Positions 7,893 through 15,716 of a stretch of 64,000 bases of DNA are shown one piece after another. The translations under genes and the position numbers were made by a program. The DNA is taken from the NCBI GenBank assembly GCA_963555775.3, contig CAUVWY020000010.1:992001-1056000 (forward strand). Reading direction: 5' to 3'. Under the pieces are notes generated by a model. The model was not told where the DNA came from. It did no database searches and saw only the letters and a program-made list of their open reading frames with translations. Each line of letters opens with the position of its first letter. Within the stretch, counting starts at the first letter, position 1. Source of the stretch: JAJEDW01 sp963555775 (GTDB lineage Bacteria > Acidobacteriota > Terriglobia > 20CM-2-55-15).

Positions 7893-9131
7893 ATGCACTT
7901 CGTAACCGGGTTGAGTTGCCGCGAATGCGGCCGCAAGTACTCCAACCGGCCCATCGCTGGATGCGAGGAGTGTTTCGCACCACTGAAGGTGGAATACGAC
8001 TACGACGCGATCGGCACGGTCTTGACCCGCGACCTCATCGAGTCCCGTGACACATCGATCTGGCGGTACCGGGAATTGCTCCCACTCGACGAGGAACCCA
8101 AGGTCGGACTCGCGACGGGATTCACCCCGCTCTTGCGTGCCGACCGGCTCGGCAGCGCAATCGGAGTCAAGGAACTCTACTTGAAAAACGACAGCGTCAA
8201 CTTCCCGACCCTGTCCTTCAAGGATCGGGTGACGGCGGTCGCCGTGAACAAGGCGCTCGAATTCGGTCTCGAAGCCGTGGGATGCGCCTCCACGGGCAAC
8301 CTTGCCAATTCGGTGGCCGCCAATGCCGCCGCGGCCGGACTGCCGGCCTGGATTCTCATTCCCGACGACCTCGAAGCCGCCAAGGTCACGGCCACTCTGG
8401 TCTATAACCCGAACGTCATCGCCGTGCACGGCAACTACGACGACGTGAACCGCCTTTGCAGCCAGATCGCCGACCGGTACGGCTGGGGCTTCGTAAACGT
8501 GAACCTGCGCCCGTACTACGGAGATGGGTCCAAAACCTTTGGCTACGAAATCGCGGAGCAACTCGGATGGCGGTCACCCGACGCGGTCGTGGTTCCCATG
8601 GCCGGGGGGTCTCTCATTACCAAGATCATGCTCGGCATGAAGGAATTCGAACGGCTCGGTCTTCTCGAAGGCCCCGTTCGAACGCGGATTTTCGGAGCCC
8701 AGGCCACGGGCTGTAATCCGATTTCGGCGGCGGTCAAGAGAAACTCGCGCGATATCCGACCGGTCAAACCGCGCACCATCGCAAAGTCGCTGGCCATCGG
8801 CTCGCCGGCGGACGGCTACTACGCATCCGGAACGATTCTGGATTCAGGGGGCTGGGCTGAAGACGTCAGCGACTTGGAAGTGGTGGAAAACATCAAACTC
8901 CTGGCAGAAACCGAGGGGATATTTACCGAGACCGCAGGTGGCGTCGCATTGGGTGTCACCCGCAAGCTCATCGAACAGGGACGCATCAAACCCGAGGACA
9001 GAACTGTCATCGCGATCACCGGAAACGGGCTCAAGACGCAGGACGCGCTGACGCTTGAACCCCCAAAGACGATCGAACCGAAGCTCAGTGCGTTCGACAC
9101 GGCCGTCCGGGATCTCGGGTTGACCGCGTAA
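7893..9131 (+). CDS. Threonine-synthase-like PLP enzyme (candidate homocysteine synthase) with N-terminal zinc ribbon
   Basis: A 412-residue fold-type II PLP enzyme. An N-terminal zinc ribbon (C9-x2-C12...C24-x2-C27) precedes the catalytic core. Lys110 in SFKDR should bind PLP, and STGNLANS (133-140) and the AGGS loop contact the cofactor. The start follows GAGGAGG at 7880-7886. By family it would convert O-phosphohomoserine to threonine. However, it sits under two SAM-II-like riboswitches and 32 bases before a CysO-like sulfur carrier gene. No hom or thrB is nearby. The context suggests sulfur transfer onto an activated homoserine, giving homocysteine. Plain threonine synthase remains the conservative annotation. 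Confidence 0.85.
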   Translation: MHFVTGLSCRECGRKYSNRPIAGCEECFAPLKVEYDYDAIGTVLTRDLIESRDTSIWRYRELLPLDEEPKVGLATGFTPLLRADRLGSAIGVKELYLKNDSVNFPTLSFKDRVTAVAVNKALEFGLEAVGCASTGNLANSVAANAAAAGLPAWILIPDDLEAAKVTATLVYNPNVIAVHGNYDDVNRLCSQIADRYGWGFVNVNLRPYYGDGSKTFGYEIAEQLGWRSPDAVVVPMAGGSLITKIMLGMKEFERLGLLEGPVRTRIFGAQATGCNPISAAVKRNSRDIRPVKPRTIAKSLAIGSPADGYYASGTILDSGGWAEDVSDLEVVENIKLLAETEGIFTETAGGVALGVTRKLIEQGRIKPEDRTVIAITGNGLKTQDALTLEPPKTIEPKLSAFDTAVRDLGLTA

Positions 9132-9163
9132 CAGGCGTAACAGCAAGACAACGGAGGAATCCC

Positions 9164-9445
9164 ATGGCGACACGCATTACCATTCCGACGCCTCTCCGGC
9201 GCTTCACTGCCGACGATGCCCTGATCGAGGTCGAAGCCGAGACCATCGACCAGGTCCTGGACCAGATGGACACCAGGTACCCTGGCTTCAAAGACCGCAT
9301 CTGCGACGAAAACGGCCGGATCCGCCGCTTCTTCAACATTTACGTCGACGGAGAAGACATACGTTTCATTGACGATCTCGAGACGAAGGTACCCGAGGGT
9401 GCAGAAGTCTCGATCATTCCGGCAATTTCAGGAGGAGTTGCGTAG
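9164..9445 (+). CDS. CysO/ThiS/MoaD-family ubiquitin-fold sulfur carrier protein
   Basis: A 93-residue beta-grasp protein. NIYVDGEDIRF and the C-terminal VSIIPAISGG closely resemble mycobacterial CysO (NIYVNDEDVRF and VTILPAVAGG). Active carriers end in Gly-Gly, which is adenylated and converted to a thiocarboxylate. Here two extra residues (Val-Ala) follow, so a protease would have to trim them, as known for HcyS in Wolinella. A GGAGG ribosome site lies just before the ATG. It forms a two-gene operon with the thrC-like enzyme. No E1-like activator or JAMM protease is present in the window. Confidence 0.85.
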   Translation: MATRITIPTPLRRFTADDALIEVEAETIDQVLDQMDTRYPGFKDRICDENGRIRRFFNIYVDGEDIRFIDDLETKVPEGAEVSIIPAISGGVA

Positions 9446-9480
9446 GAGCCCGTGGTAGAACCCTTCAGGATCGCGCGCTG
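9444..9480 (+). repeat. Solo end fragment of the 275-bp TIR repeat family
   Basis: AGGAGCCCGTGGTAGAACCC and the following TTCAGGATCGCGCGCTG resemble the ends of the elements at 6856-7402 and 51130-51405. No matching second end was found nearby. The rest of the 9446-9839 gap shows only an AT-rich patch near 9570-9610 (possible promoter region) and no convincing gene. Confidence 0.45.
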
Positions 9481-9839
9481 AATTCAGCCCGGGCTGTTCT
9501 GGCTGGCCCCCGGGGCCGTTCGCGAAAGCGGACACGTACCGCGCCCCTCTCTACGACTCAACACACCGGCGGATTGTGTTACTTTCTCTTTGGATTTTTT
9601 CTGTATGATCGTCGCGTGATGCGGCTTTACCGGGAACGATCGCGCGTCCCTGAAAGCGGCGCTCAGTTCGCGATTGAAGACGTCGTCCGCCAGTCCGGCA
9701 ACCGCCGGTACTTGCCGACGGACGTTCGTCGAATCATCGTCTCCGATCCGATGAATTTTCCAGATCGGCATTCGCAGTGTAATATACGGGAAATCAGAAG
9801 CTCCGGCGCAGCTACCCCCGGAGCCATGGAGTGACGATC

Positions 9840-10739
9840 ATGAAGACTTCGATACTGGTTATCAGCCTTGCCCTCACCTTGGTGTCCACCGCCGCGGCCC
9901 AGGGACCCCCGGACACCAACGACGCCTATACGGTGGACAACGAATGGGCACAGCTTCCCGAGGGAATGACCTGGGATGCGTCCACAACCGATGTCGGGGC
10001 GGACGGCATCGGGAACGTCGTGGTTCTCGTCCGGACGGCGCCTTTCTTCCGCGTCTTCAACCGCGACGGCGAGTTCATCAAGGCGTGGGGCGACGCCGAG
10101 CTCTTCGGCCAGGCCCACAGCGTGATGTTCGACCCCGAGGGCTACATCTGGTCCACCGACTCGGCGGATCACATCGTCCACAAGTTCAACGCCGACGGGG
10201 AGCTCCTGATGACCCTCGGGCAAAAGGGCGTGTCCGGCGACAATGACTCGACCGACGCGTTCAATCGGCCCAACCATGTGGCGATCGCGCCGAACGGCGA
10301 CATCTATGTGTCGGACGGATACGCGAACGCCCGTGTCGTGCATTTCGATTCCGACGGACAGTTCGTTCGGATCATCGGCGGTACCCAGGGCTCGGAACCC
10401 GGACAACTGGAACTGCCGCACGGAATCGCGATCGATTCGGCGGGCAGAATCCTGGTCAGCGACAGCGCCAACGAGCGTATTTCCGTATTCGGCCCGGACG
10501 GTGAGTTCGTCGAAACCTGGGACTTCCCCTCCCGCGGCACCATGGTCATCGGGGACGACGACACCGTCTACGTCAGCGACGTCAATGCCGGCGCGGTCTC
10601 GGTGGTCCGGGACGGCGAGTTGATCGAAACGATTCCGGGACTCGGCCGGCCTCACGGCCTGACAATGGACAGCGACGGCACGCTGTACGCGGCGGATTCC
10701 GCCAACCGCACCGTGATGAAGGTCGCCCCGGCGCGATAG
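9840..10739 (+). CDS. Secreted NHL-repeat protein, peptidyl-alpha-hydroxyglycine alpha-amidating lyase-like
   Basis: The start is ATG 9840 (MKTSILVISL), three codons after a GTG alternative. The signal peptide is about residues 1-21 (cut after TAAAQ). The remaining ~278 residues form a beta-propeller of NHL repeats with recurring DxxGxIxVSDS and GELLMTLGQKG units. Bacterial proteins of this type are annotated as PAL-like lyases, but many are of unknown function. It stands alone between the carrier operon and the convergent cysG gene. The 10740-10881 gap holds a GGAGG-N7-CCTCC hairpin that could terminate both genes. Confidence 0.78.
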   Translation: MKTSILVISLALTLVSTAAAQGPPDTNDAYTVDNEWAQLPEGMTWDASTTDVGADGIGNVVVLVRTAPFFRVFNRDGEFIKAWGDAELFGQAHSVMFDPEGYIWSTDSADHIVHKFNADGELLMTLGQKGVSGDNDSTDAFNRPNHVAIAPNGDIYVSDGYANARVVHFDSDGQFVRIIGGTQGSEPGQLELPHGIAIDSAGRILVSDSANERISVFGPDGEFVETWDFPSRGTMVIGDDDTVYVSDVNAGAVSVVRDGELIETIPGLGRPHGLTMDSDGTLYAADSANRTVMKVAPAR

Positions 10740-10881
10740 TAAAGCGCGGACCCGCGGCTGGACGTGTTTTGAACGGCGACGATTTCGGGTGGGGGCGTAT
10801 GGCCTCTCAAGGCCACGAATACGCTCTCATCGGAATCGATGGAACGGAGGCATCTATCCTCCGCTGTACCGGTTCGGTCAG

Positions 10882-12294
10882 TCAGCGCCGAACGATCCCG
10901 GCACGCAGTTCTTCGAGTTTCGTTCGTTCGAGCACAACGTTACCGAATACGGCAATCGCGGGTGAGACGATGCCACCCATCCGCTCCCGGATGTCTTCGA
11001 GCGTCCCGACCCTGACGGTCTGATCGTGGAACGTCCCTCTTGAAACGACAGCGGCCGGGGTTGCCGCCGGACAACCGGATGCCCGCAGACGATCGACGAT
11101 GGTCGACAGGTGGGCCAGCGCCATCAGCACAACCAGCGTTCCGCCACCCTCGATCAGGCTGGCCGCTCCGCTCCACTCCTCTTCGGCCGCATTGTTCGCC
11201 CGCGATCCGGTCATCACCATGAACGCATGCGCCGCATCGCGATGCGTGAGGGGTATACCGGCCGCCGCCGGCACCGCGGTCGCGCTGGTTACGCCGGGAA
11301 CAATCTCGAAAGGGACGTCTTCTTCGATCAATGCCCGGGCTTCTTCCCCGCCCCGCCCGAAAACGAACGGGTCACCGCCCTTGAGCCGGCAGACAATGCG
11401 TCCCTGTCTGGCGTGCTCCACCATGGACGCATGAATGATTTTCTGCATCCGGTCCTGATCGCCAGGGCGCTTGCCGACATCGATCACCTCGGCGCCCGGT
11501 GAAACTTCGTCGAGAAGCCGCTTGTCGATCAACCGGTCGTGAAGCACGATGTCCGCGGAACGAATGCACTCCAGCCCCCGAACGGTGATCAGTTCGGGAT
11601 CGCCCGGCCCGGCGCCCACGATCAGCACCTTGCCCATGGACTCCCGGGGCTGGGGGTCTTCACCCGCCTTGCGAATTGCGTCCACGATCCGGCGTTCGAC
11701 TGCCGCGTCATCGGATTCGCGCACCAGCCTTTCCAGGTCCGAATCGATCAGTCGATACATCGCGCGGCGCTTCCGTTCGAAACCGAGATTCGCGGCTTTC
11801 AGACGATCGCGCACACCATCCAGAACGTTGAGGTATCGGCCGTACTCCAAGCCCAGCATTCCCGAAATCCGGCGGCGAAGTCGCGCGGCCAAAGCGGGGC
11901 TTTTGCCGTTCGTCGATATCGCAACGGTCAGGTCTCCCCGCTCCACCACCGCGGGAACGATGAAGTCGCATTTGTCCGGGTCGTCGGCGACATTGACCGG
12001 AATACCCCTGTCCCGCGACTCCTTCCAGACGGAGGCGTTGACTTCCTCATCATCGGTGGCCGTCAACACCATGTCGGCCCCCTCGAGGTCTCCATACCGA
12101 TAATCGCGATCGAGAAGCGTGAGTTCGCCCGTTGCGGCCTTCGCCCGGACTTCATCGGAAGCCGCCGGATCGATGACTCGGAGTCGAGCATCACAAGCAA
12201 GAAGAGCCGATATCCGGCGCAGGCCGATTTCTCCTCCACCGATCAATGTGACCGATCGGTTGCGAAGATTGAGAGACACGGGAAAGTACTTCAC
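10882..12294 (-). CDS. cysG: Siroheme synthase (precorrin-2 dehydrogenase/ferrochelatase fused to SUMT)
   Basis: 470 residues in two parts. Residues 1-205 are the NAD-dependent precorrin-2 dehydrogenase and sirohydrochlorin ferrochelatase domain, with the Rossmann GGGEIG at 19-24 and SPALAARLRRRI later. Residues about 216-460 are uroporphyrinogen-III C-methyltransferase, with VGAGPGDPELITVRG, VVLHDRLI-type and CRLKGGDPFVFGRGGEE motifs. Together they make siroheme from uroporphyrinogen III for sulfite or nitrite reductases. The gene overlaps hemD by four bases, so the substrate-forming enzyme is encoded directly upstream. Confidence 0.93.
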   Translation of the reverse strand: MKYFPVSLNLRNRSVTLIGGGEIGLRRISALLACDARLRVIDPAASDEVRAKAATGELTLLDRDYRYGDLEGADMVLTATDDEEVNASVWKESRDRGIPVNVADDPDKCDFIVPAVVERGDLTVAISTNGKSPALAARLRRRISGMLGLEYGRYLNVLDGVRDRLKAANLGFERKRRAMYRLIDSDLERLVRESDDAAVERRIVDAIRKAGEDPQPRESMGKVLIVGAGPGDPELITVRGLECIRSADIVLHDRLIDKRLLDEVSPGAEVIDVGKRPGDQDRMQKIIHASMVEHARQGRIVCRLKGGDPFVFGRGGEEARALIEEDVPFEIVPGVTSATAVPAAAGIPLTHRDAAHAFMVMTGSRANNAAEEEWSGAASLIEGGGTLVVLMALAHLSTIVDRLRASGCPAATPAAVVSRGTFHDQTVRVGTLEDIRERMGGIVSPAIAVFGNVVLERTKLEELRAGIVRR

Positions 12295-13112
12295 GCCGGC
12301 AGCCCCACGTAGTGATCCGCGATCGCCTGTGCGAGCGGCGCCATCTTGGGCGATTCCGGATAGATCTTCGCCCGGATTCCCCTGCGTGTCAGGGCCCTGT
12401 CGGCAACTTCGCCGATAACGGCGACGTTAATCTCGGTGTTCAGTTCGTCGATCAACCTGGCGGACAACCCGGCCTCGTCGGCAACGTCGAACAGGGAGTC
12501 GATCTGCGGCGCGCTGGTAAACGTCACGACGTCCACAGGTCCATCGATCAGTGTCTGAATGAAGTTCAGAACGCGGTGCCGATCCGACGCGGGCCCGTAG
12601 TCGTAAACCTGAACCGTCGCGACGGCCGCACCCATGGCTTCAAGACCCCGGCAGAAGCCGGGGTTGGGTTTACCGTAGAGTTGTACGCCTACCCTCTTCC
12701 GTTGGAGATCCTCGGTCCCGAGCATCTCGAGCAAGCCTTCGGAGGTGGGTCTCTCCGGCGCCAGATCGACCCTCCGCCCCAACTTCCGCAGGGCCGCGCG
12801 AGGCTTCGGTCCGCGGGCCACAATAGTGATCTTGCCCAGCGCCTCCACAAATAGCGTCATCTGCCCGGCGGCTTCGGCCTCCGCCGCGAGAAATCGCACG
12901 CCAACTCCGGTGAAGAACACCATCATGTCCAATTCTCCGGAAATCAGGCGATCGATGAAGGCCCGAATCTCGGTGCGGTTGTCTATGGATCGTTCTTCGA
13001 GCAGAGGGCAGGAAAGGACTGTCGCGCCGTGCCGCGCGATCAAGGCGGCGAACTCGTTTTCAAAGCGGTGCTCGGTAATGGCTACAGTTCGGTTTTCCAG
13101 TGGCCGCGGCAT
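12291..13112 (-). CDS. hemD: Uroporphyrinogen-III synthase
   Basis: A 273-residue two-lobe HemD-family protein. The recognisable blocks are an N-terminal VAITEHRFENEFAALI lobe, FFTGVGVRFLAAEAE, and the second-lobe segment VVTFTSAPQIDSLFDVADE. It cyclises hydroxymethylbilane with D-ring inversion. The stop overlaps the cysG start (ATGA), coupling it to siroheme synthesis. Sequence conservation in HemD is low, so the operon context adds much of the confidence. Confidence 0.85.
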   Translation of the reverse strand: MPRPLENRTVAITEHRFENEFAALIARHGATVLSCPLLEERSIDNRTEIRAFIDRLISGELDMMVFFTGVGVRFLAAEAEAAGQMTLFVEALGKITIVARGPKPRAALRKLGRRVDLAPERPTSEGLLEMLGTEDLQRKRVGVQLYGKPNPGFCRGLEAMGAAVATVQVYDYGPASDRHRVLNFIQTLIDGPVDVVTFTSAPQIDSLFDVADEAGLSARLIDELNTEINVAVIGEVADRALTRRGIRAKIYPESPKMAPLAQAIADHYVGLPA

Positions 13113-13179
13113 ACCTTGTCCGACACGGAGGGCTCCGGTATGAACTTCCCGGAGCCCTGACAGTATAGCGGGTCCCGGA

Positions 13180-14853
13180 TCAGAACAGGTTGGGGAACAG
13201 AACGTACGAGAATATGAGGCTCACCGTGCCCGCAACGATCAGGTAGTAGGCCATCGGCATGATCGTCTTGCGGATCAGGGCCCCCTCCTGGCCGACCAGT
13301 CCTACCGTAGCGCTCGCAGCAACGACGTTGTGGACACAGATCATGTTACCCGCGGCGCCTCCAACGGCCTGCGCACCCAGGATAACGATTTTCGATGTCC
13401 CGATATTGTCGGCCACCCCGTACTGGAACAAGGCAAACATCAAGTCGCTGACTGTATTGCTCCCGGCCACAAAGGCCCCCAAAGCGCCGATCGCCGGCGC
13501 GAAGAAGGGCCAGGTTCCTCCGGCAATTCCCGCAACGTACTCGGCCAGTACCAAGGGCATGCTCGCCAGCCCCGAGACATTGGTGTCAGAATCGATGAAG
13601 ATGCGAACCAGACCAACGGCGAAGACCAGAGCAATCGCTGGTCCGGCCAGCTTGGTTGCCGAGTCCTTCCACGCAAAGGCAACCTCCTTGAATGACATGC
13701 GGTGAATGAAGATCGTAATGACGGCAACGAGTACGAATATGGTCCCCGGTGAATAGAGCACTTCGAAGCTCTGCGACAACTCCGTACCCACGATGTTGTT
13801 CCATGTCAGGTTCACAGTGGATCGCAACCACGCGGTCAGGGGCGCGACCGTTCTTGTCAGAACCAGGAACCCCGCGACCAGCACATAGGGCATCCACGCC
13901 AGCGGCAGGCTCATATGAGCCCGTTCTTCGCTGGAGTCGGCGCTGATCGTACCGATCCAGTTCTTTTCCCACTCGCTCCTTGGCGGGAAATCCCAAGGTT
14001 CGCCCTTGGGAACGAGGAAGCCCTTGCTCGCGGCCGTCACGACGATTGCCAGACCGATTAGGCCGCCGAGAAGGCTCGGAAACTCCGGACCCATGAGAAT
14101 CGCAACGCTCACGTATGGAATCACGAAGCTGAGACCCGCGAAGATGGCGAACGGCCAAACCTCGAGACCCTCCCGGAACGATCGGTTCTTCCCGAAAAAT
14201 CGCGTTGTCATGGCTACCATGATCAGAGGGATCAGAACGCCTGCAATGGCGTGTGGTACCGCCGCGAAAACGCCGATCAACTCAAGAAACTCACCTGGGG
14301 CATAACCTGCTGCCGCGACGGCGTCTTCGACCAGGGGGACGTTCAGAGACTCGCCCATCCCGACCACGATCGGTGTCCCCACGGCGCCGAACGTGACGGG
14401 TGTGCTTTGAATAATCAGTGTCGCCATGACCGCGGCGAGTGCCGGGAACCCCAATGCGAGGAGCAACGGCGAAGCCACTGCCGCGGGTGTCCCGAATCCG
14501 GAAGCGCCTTCGATAAACGAACCGAAAAGCCAGGCGACGATGATGAGCTGGATCCTGCGGTCGGGGGAGATCCCCATGAAACCGCGCCGAATCGTCGTGA
14601 CCGCACCGCTTTCGCGCAAGGTGAAAAGCAGCAATATCGCGCCAAAGATGATCCAGATCAACGTCACCGCGATCATGCCGCCTCTCAGAGTCGCTCCGAT
14701 CACGTGAATGAACGGCACCTCCCAGACGCTCAACGCCACAATGGCCGTGATCACATATGCCACGGGCATGGCACGCGTTGCCGGCCAACGCAGAACGACC
14801 AGAAAAAACATCACCGCGAGAACAGGCAGCAACGCCACCAGCGCGTAAATCAT
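13180..14853 (-). CDS. lldP: L-lactate permease family transporter
   Basis: A 557-residue protein with about 13-14 hydrophobic segments. It carries the LctP-family motif SFIEGASGFGTPAAV (about residues 112-126) and the C-terminal QAVGGAAGNMICVHNVVAASATVGLVG block. The family co-transports lactate or glycolate with protons. No lactate dehydrogenase or regulator lies beside it. The 14854-15084 gap upstream shows no recognised gene. Confidence 0.9.
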   Translation of the reverse strand: MIYALVALLPVLAVMFFLVVLRWPATRAMPVAYVITAIVALSVWEVPFIHVIGATLRGGMIAVTLIWIIFGAILLLFTLRESGAVTTIRRGFMGISPDRRIQLIIVAWLFGSFIEGASGFGTPAAVASPLLLALGFPALAAVMATLIIQSTPVTFGAVGTPIVVGMGESLNVPLVEDAVAAAGYAPGEFLELIGVFAAVPHAIAGVLIPLIMVAMTTRFFGKNRSFREGLEVWPFAIFAGLSFVIPYVSVAILMGPEFPSLLGGLIGLAIVVTAASKGFLVPKGEPWDFPPRSEWEKNWIGTISADSSEERAHMSLPLAWMPYVLVAGFLVLTRTVAPLTAWLRSTVNLTWNNIVGTELSQSFEVLYSPGTIFVLVAVITIFIHRMSFKEVAFAWKDSATKLAGPAIALVFAVGLVRIFIDSDTNVSGLASMPLVLAEYVAGIAGGTWPFFAPAIGALGAFVAGSNTVSDLMFALFQYGVADNIGTSKIVILGAQAVGGAAGNMICVHNVVAASATVGLVGQEGALIRKTIMPMAYYLIVAGTVSLIFSYVLFPNLF

Positions 14854-15084
14854 TCGGTACTCCCCCTCATCGAAAGTGGGTGCACTTTAACCGCACGCAA
14901 ATTGGGTGTCAAGGTCTCACCATCCATTGCTGGAGAGGCCGGAAACCCGCATCAAATCGTTCAGTGTCAAATCATGAAGTCACTATTCGAAGGCGCGCGA
15001 TGACGCGTCAAAGACGCGAGAGGACGCGGCTGTTCTCATGCGACGGTCGATAACGCCATCCCTTCTTGACCGCCGGAGTCCGTA

Positions 15085-15396
15085 ATGCCAATCTCTGAAG
15101 CAGTGTTGGCAGAGTTTACGAGAAGCGCGGCGACCCGTATTGTCGTCAACGACCGGTTCAATCGGGCCGCGGTGTATTTTGGGGACGGAAGCTTCCTTCG
15201 ATTCGAACACACGTCTCGCGACAACCGCTGGGCACGAGCGTCGTCCGAAAAAACGACCGCCGACCGCGTTTGCCAGGCGCTGGCGCAGTTCCGTCTGAAC
15301 GCCAAGCACCTGCAACTGTTCTTTAACGATGGCACCGATGCCGATTTTCCGATGACCGAACGAGGACCAGAAACCTATGGCACTACCGTGGGATAA
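15085..15396 (+). CDS. Small conserved protein of unknown function, first gene of a two-gene unit (copy 1)
   Basis: A 103-residue soluble protein without signal or membrane segment. A basic/hydrophobic N-terminal stretch (EFTRSAATRIVVNDR) is followed by a YFGDGSFLRFEH strand-turn-strand. It overlaps the next gene by 20 bases in another frame. A second copy at 22811 keeps only the first ~33 residues and is fused to the partner, showing that the two travel together. Overlap, size and duplication resemble small mobile modules such as toxin-antitoxin pairs, but no known family was recognised. Confidence 0.6.
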   Translation: MPISEAVLAEFTRSAATRIVVNDRFNRAAVYFGDGSFLRFEHTSRDNRWARASSEKTTADRVCQALAQFRLNAKHLQLFFNDGTDADFPMTERGPETYGTTVG

Positions 15397-15574
15397 GCGC
15401 GACTTTTCGAGTTGGGAACAAGCACTCGCGGCCGGCGAATTGAATGCCGAACAACTGGCGAGCCTGGATGCGATGGTGGAATCAGGCGAAGCGGCGACCC
15501 GCAAACAGGCCGCCGAGCGTCTCGACTGGCTGGACACGGTCATCGATCCCGATGAGCATATGTATGGATTCTGA
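15377..15574 (+). CDS. Small acidic protein of unknown function, second gene of the unit (copy 1)
   Basis: 65 residues, rich in Glu, Asp and Trp, predicted helical (SSWEQALAAGELNAEQLASL). It is nearly identical to the C-terminal part of the fused ORF at 22811-23122: only E to K and K to Q changes in this half. Such conservation despite rearrangement of the upstream gene indicates that this is the protein under selection or that the copies are recent. The start is ATG at 15377, inside the previous gene. Confidence 0.6.
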   Translation: MALPWDKRDFSSWEQALAAGELNAEQLASLDAMVESGEAATRKQAAERLDWLDTVIDPDEHMYGF

Positions 15575-15680
15575 CCGGTGATTCGGGCAGAACGGTTTGC
15601 TGTCCGGATTGCGCGAGGCCGTCACGAGACGACGGACATCCAACCGGGGACAGGAAACCGTACAGAGCGCCCCCCCTTCA

Positions 15681-15706
15681 CCGCCATTCAGCCGCACTGA
15701 CGGCGG
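15681..15706. terminator. Stem-loop between convergent genes
   Basis: CCGCC...TCAG pairs with CTGA.GGCGG around CCGCA. It lies between the end of the small-gene pair and the stop of the TonB receptor and could serve both strands. No clear T tract follows. Confidence 0.4.
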
Positions 15707-15716
15707 CTAAACGCCA

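Noticed and set aside
9574..9834. 86-codon ORF before the NHL protein
   Set aside because: No ribosome site, no conserved motif; starts in an AT-rich intergenic stretch.
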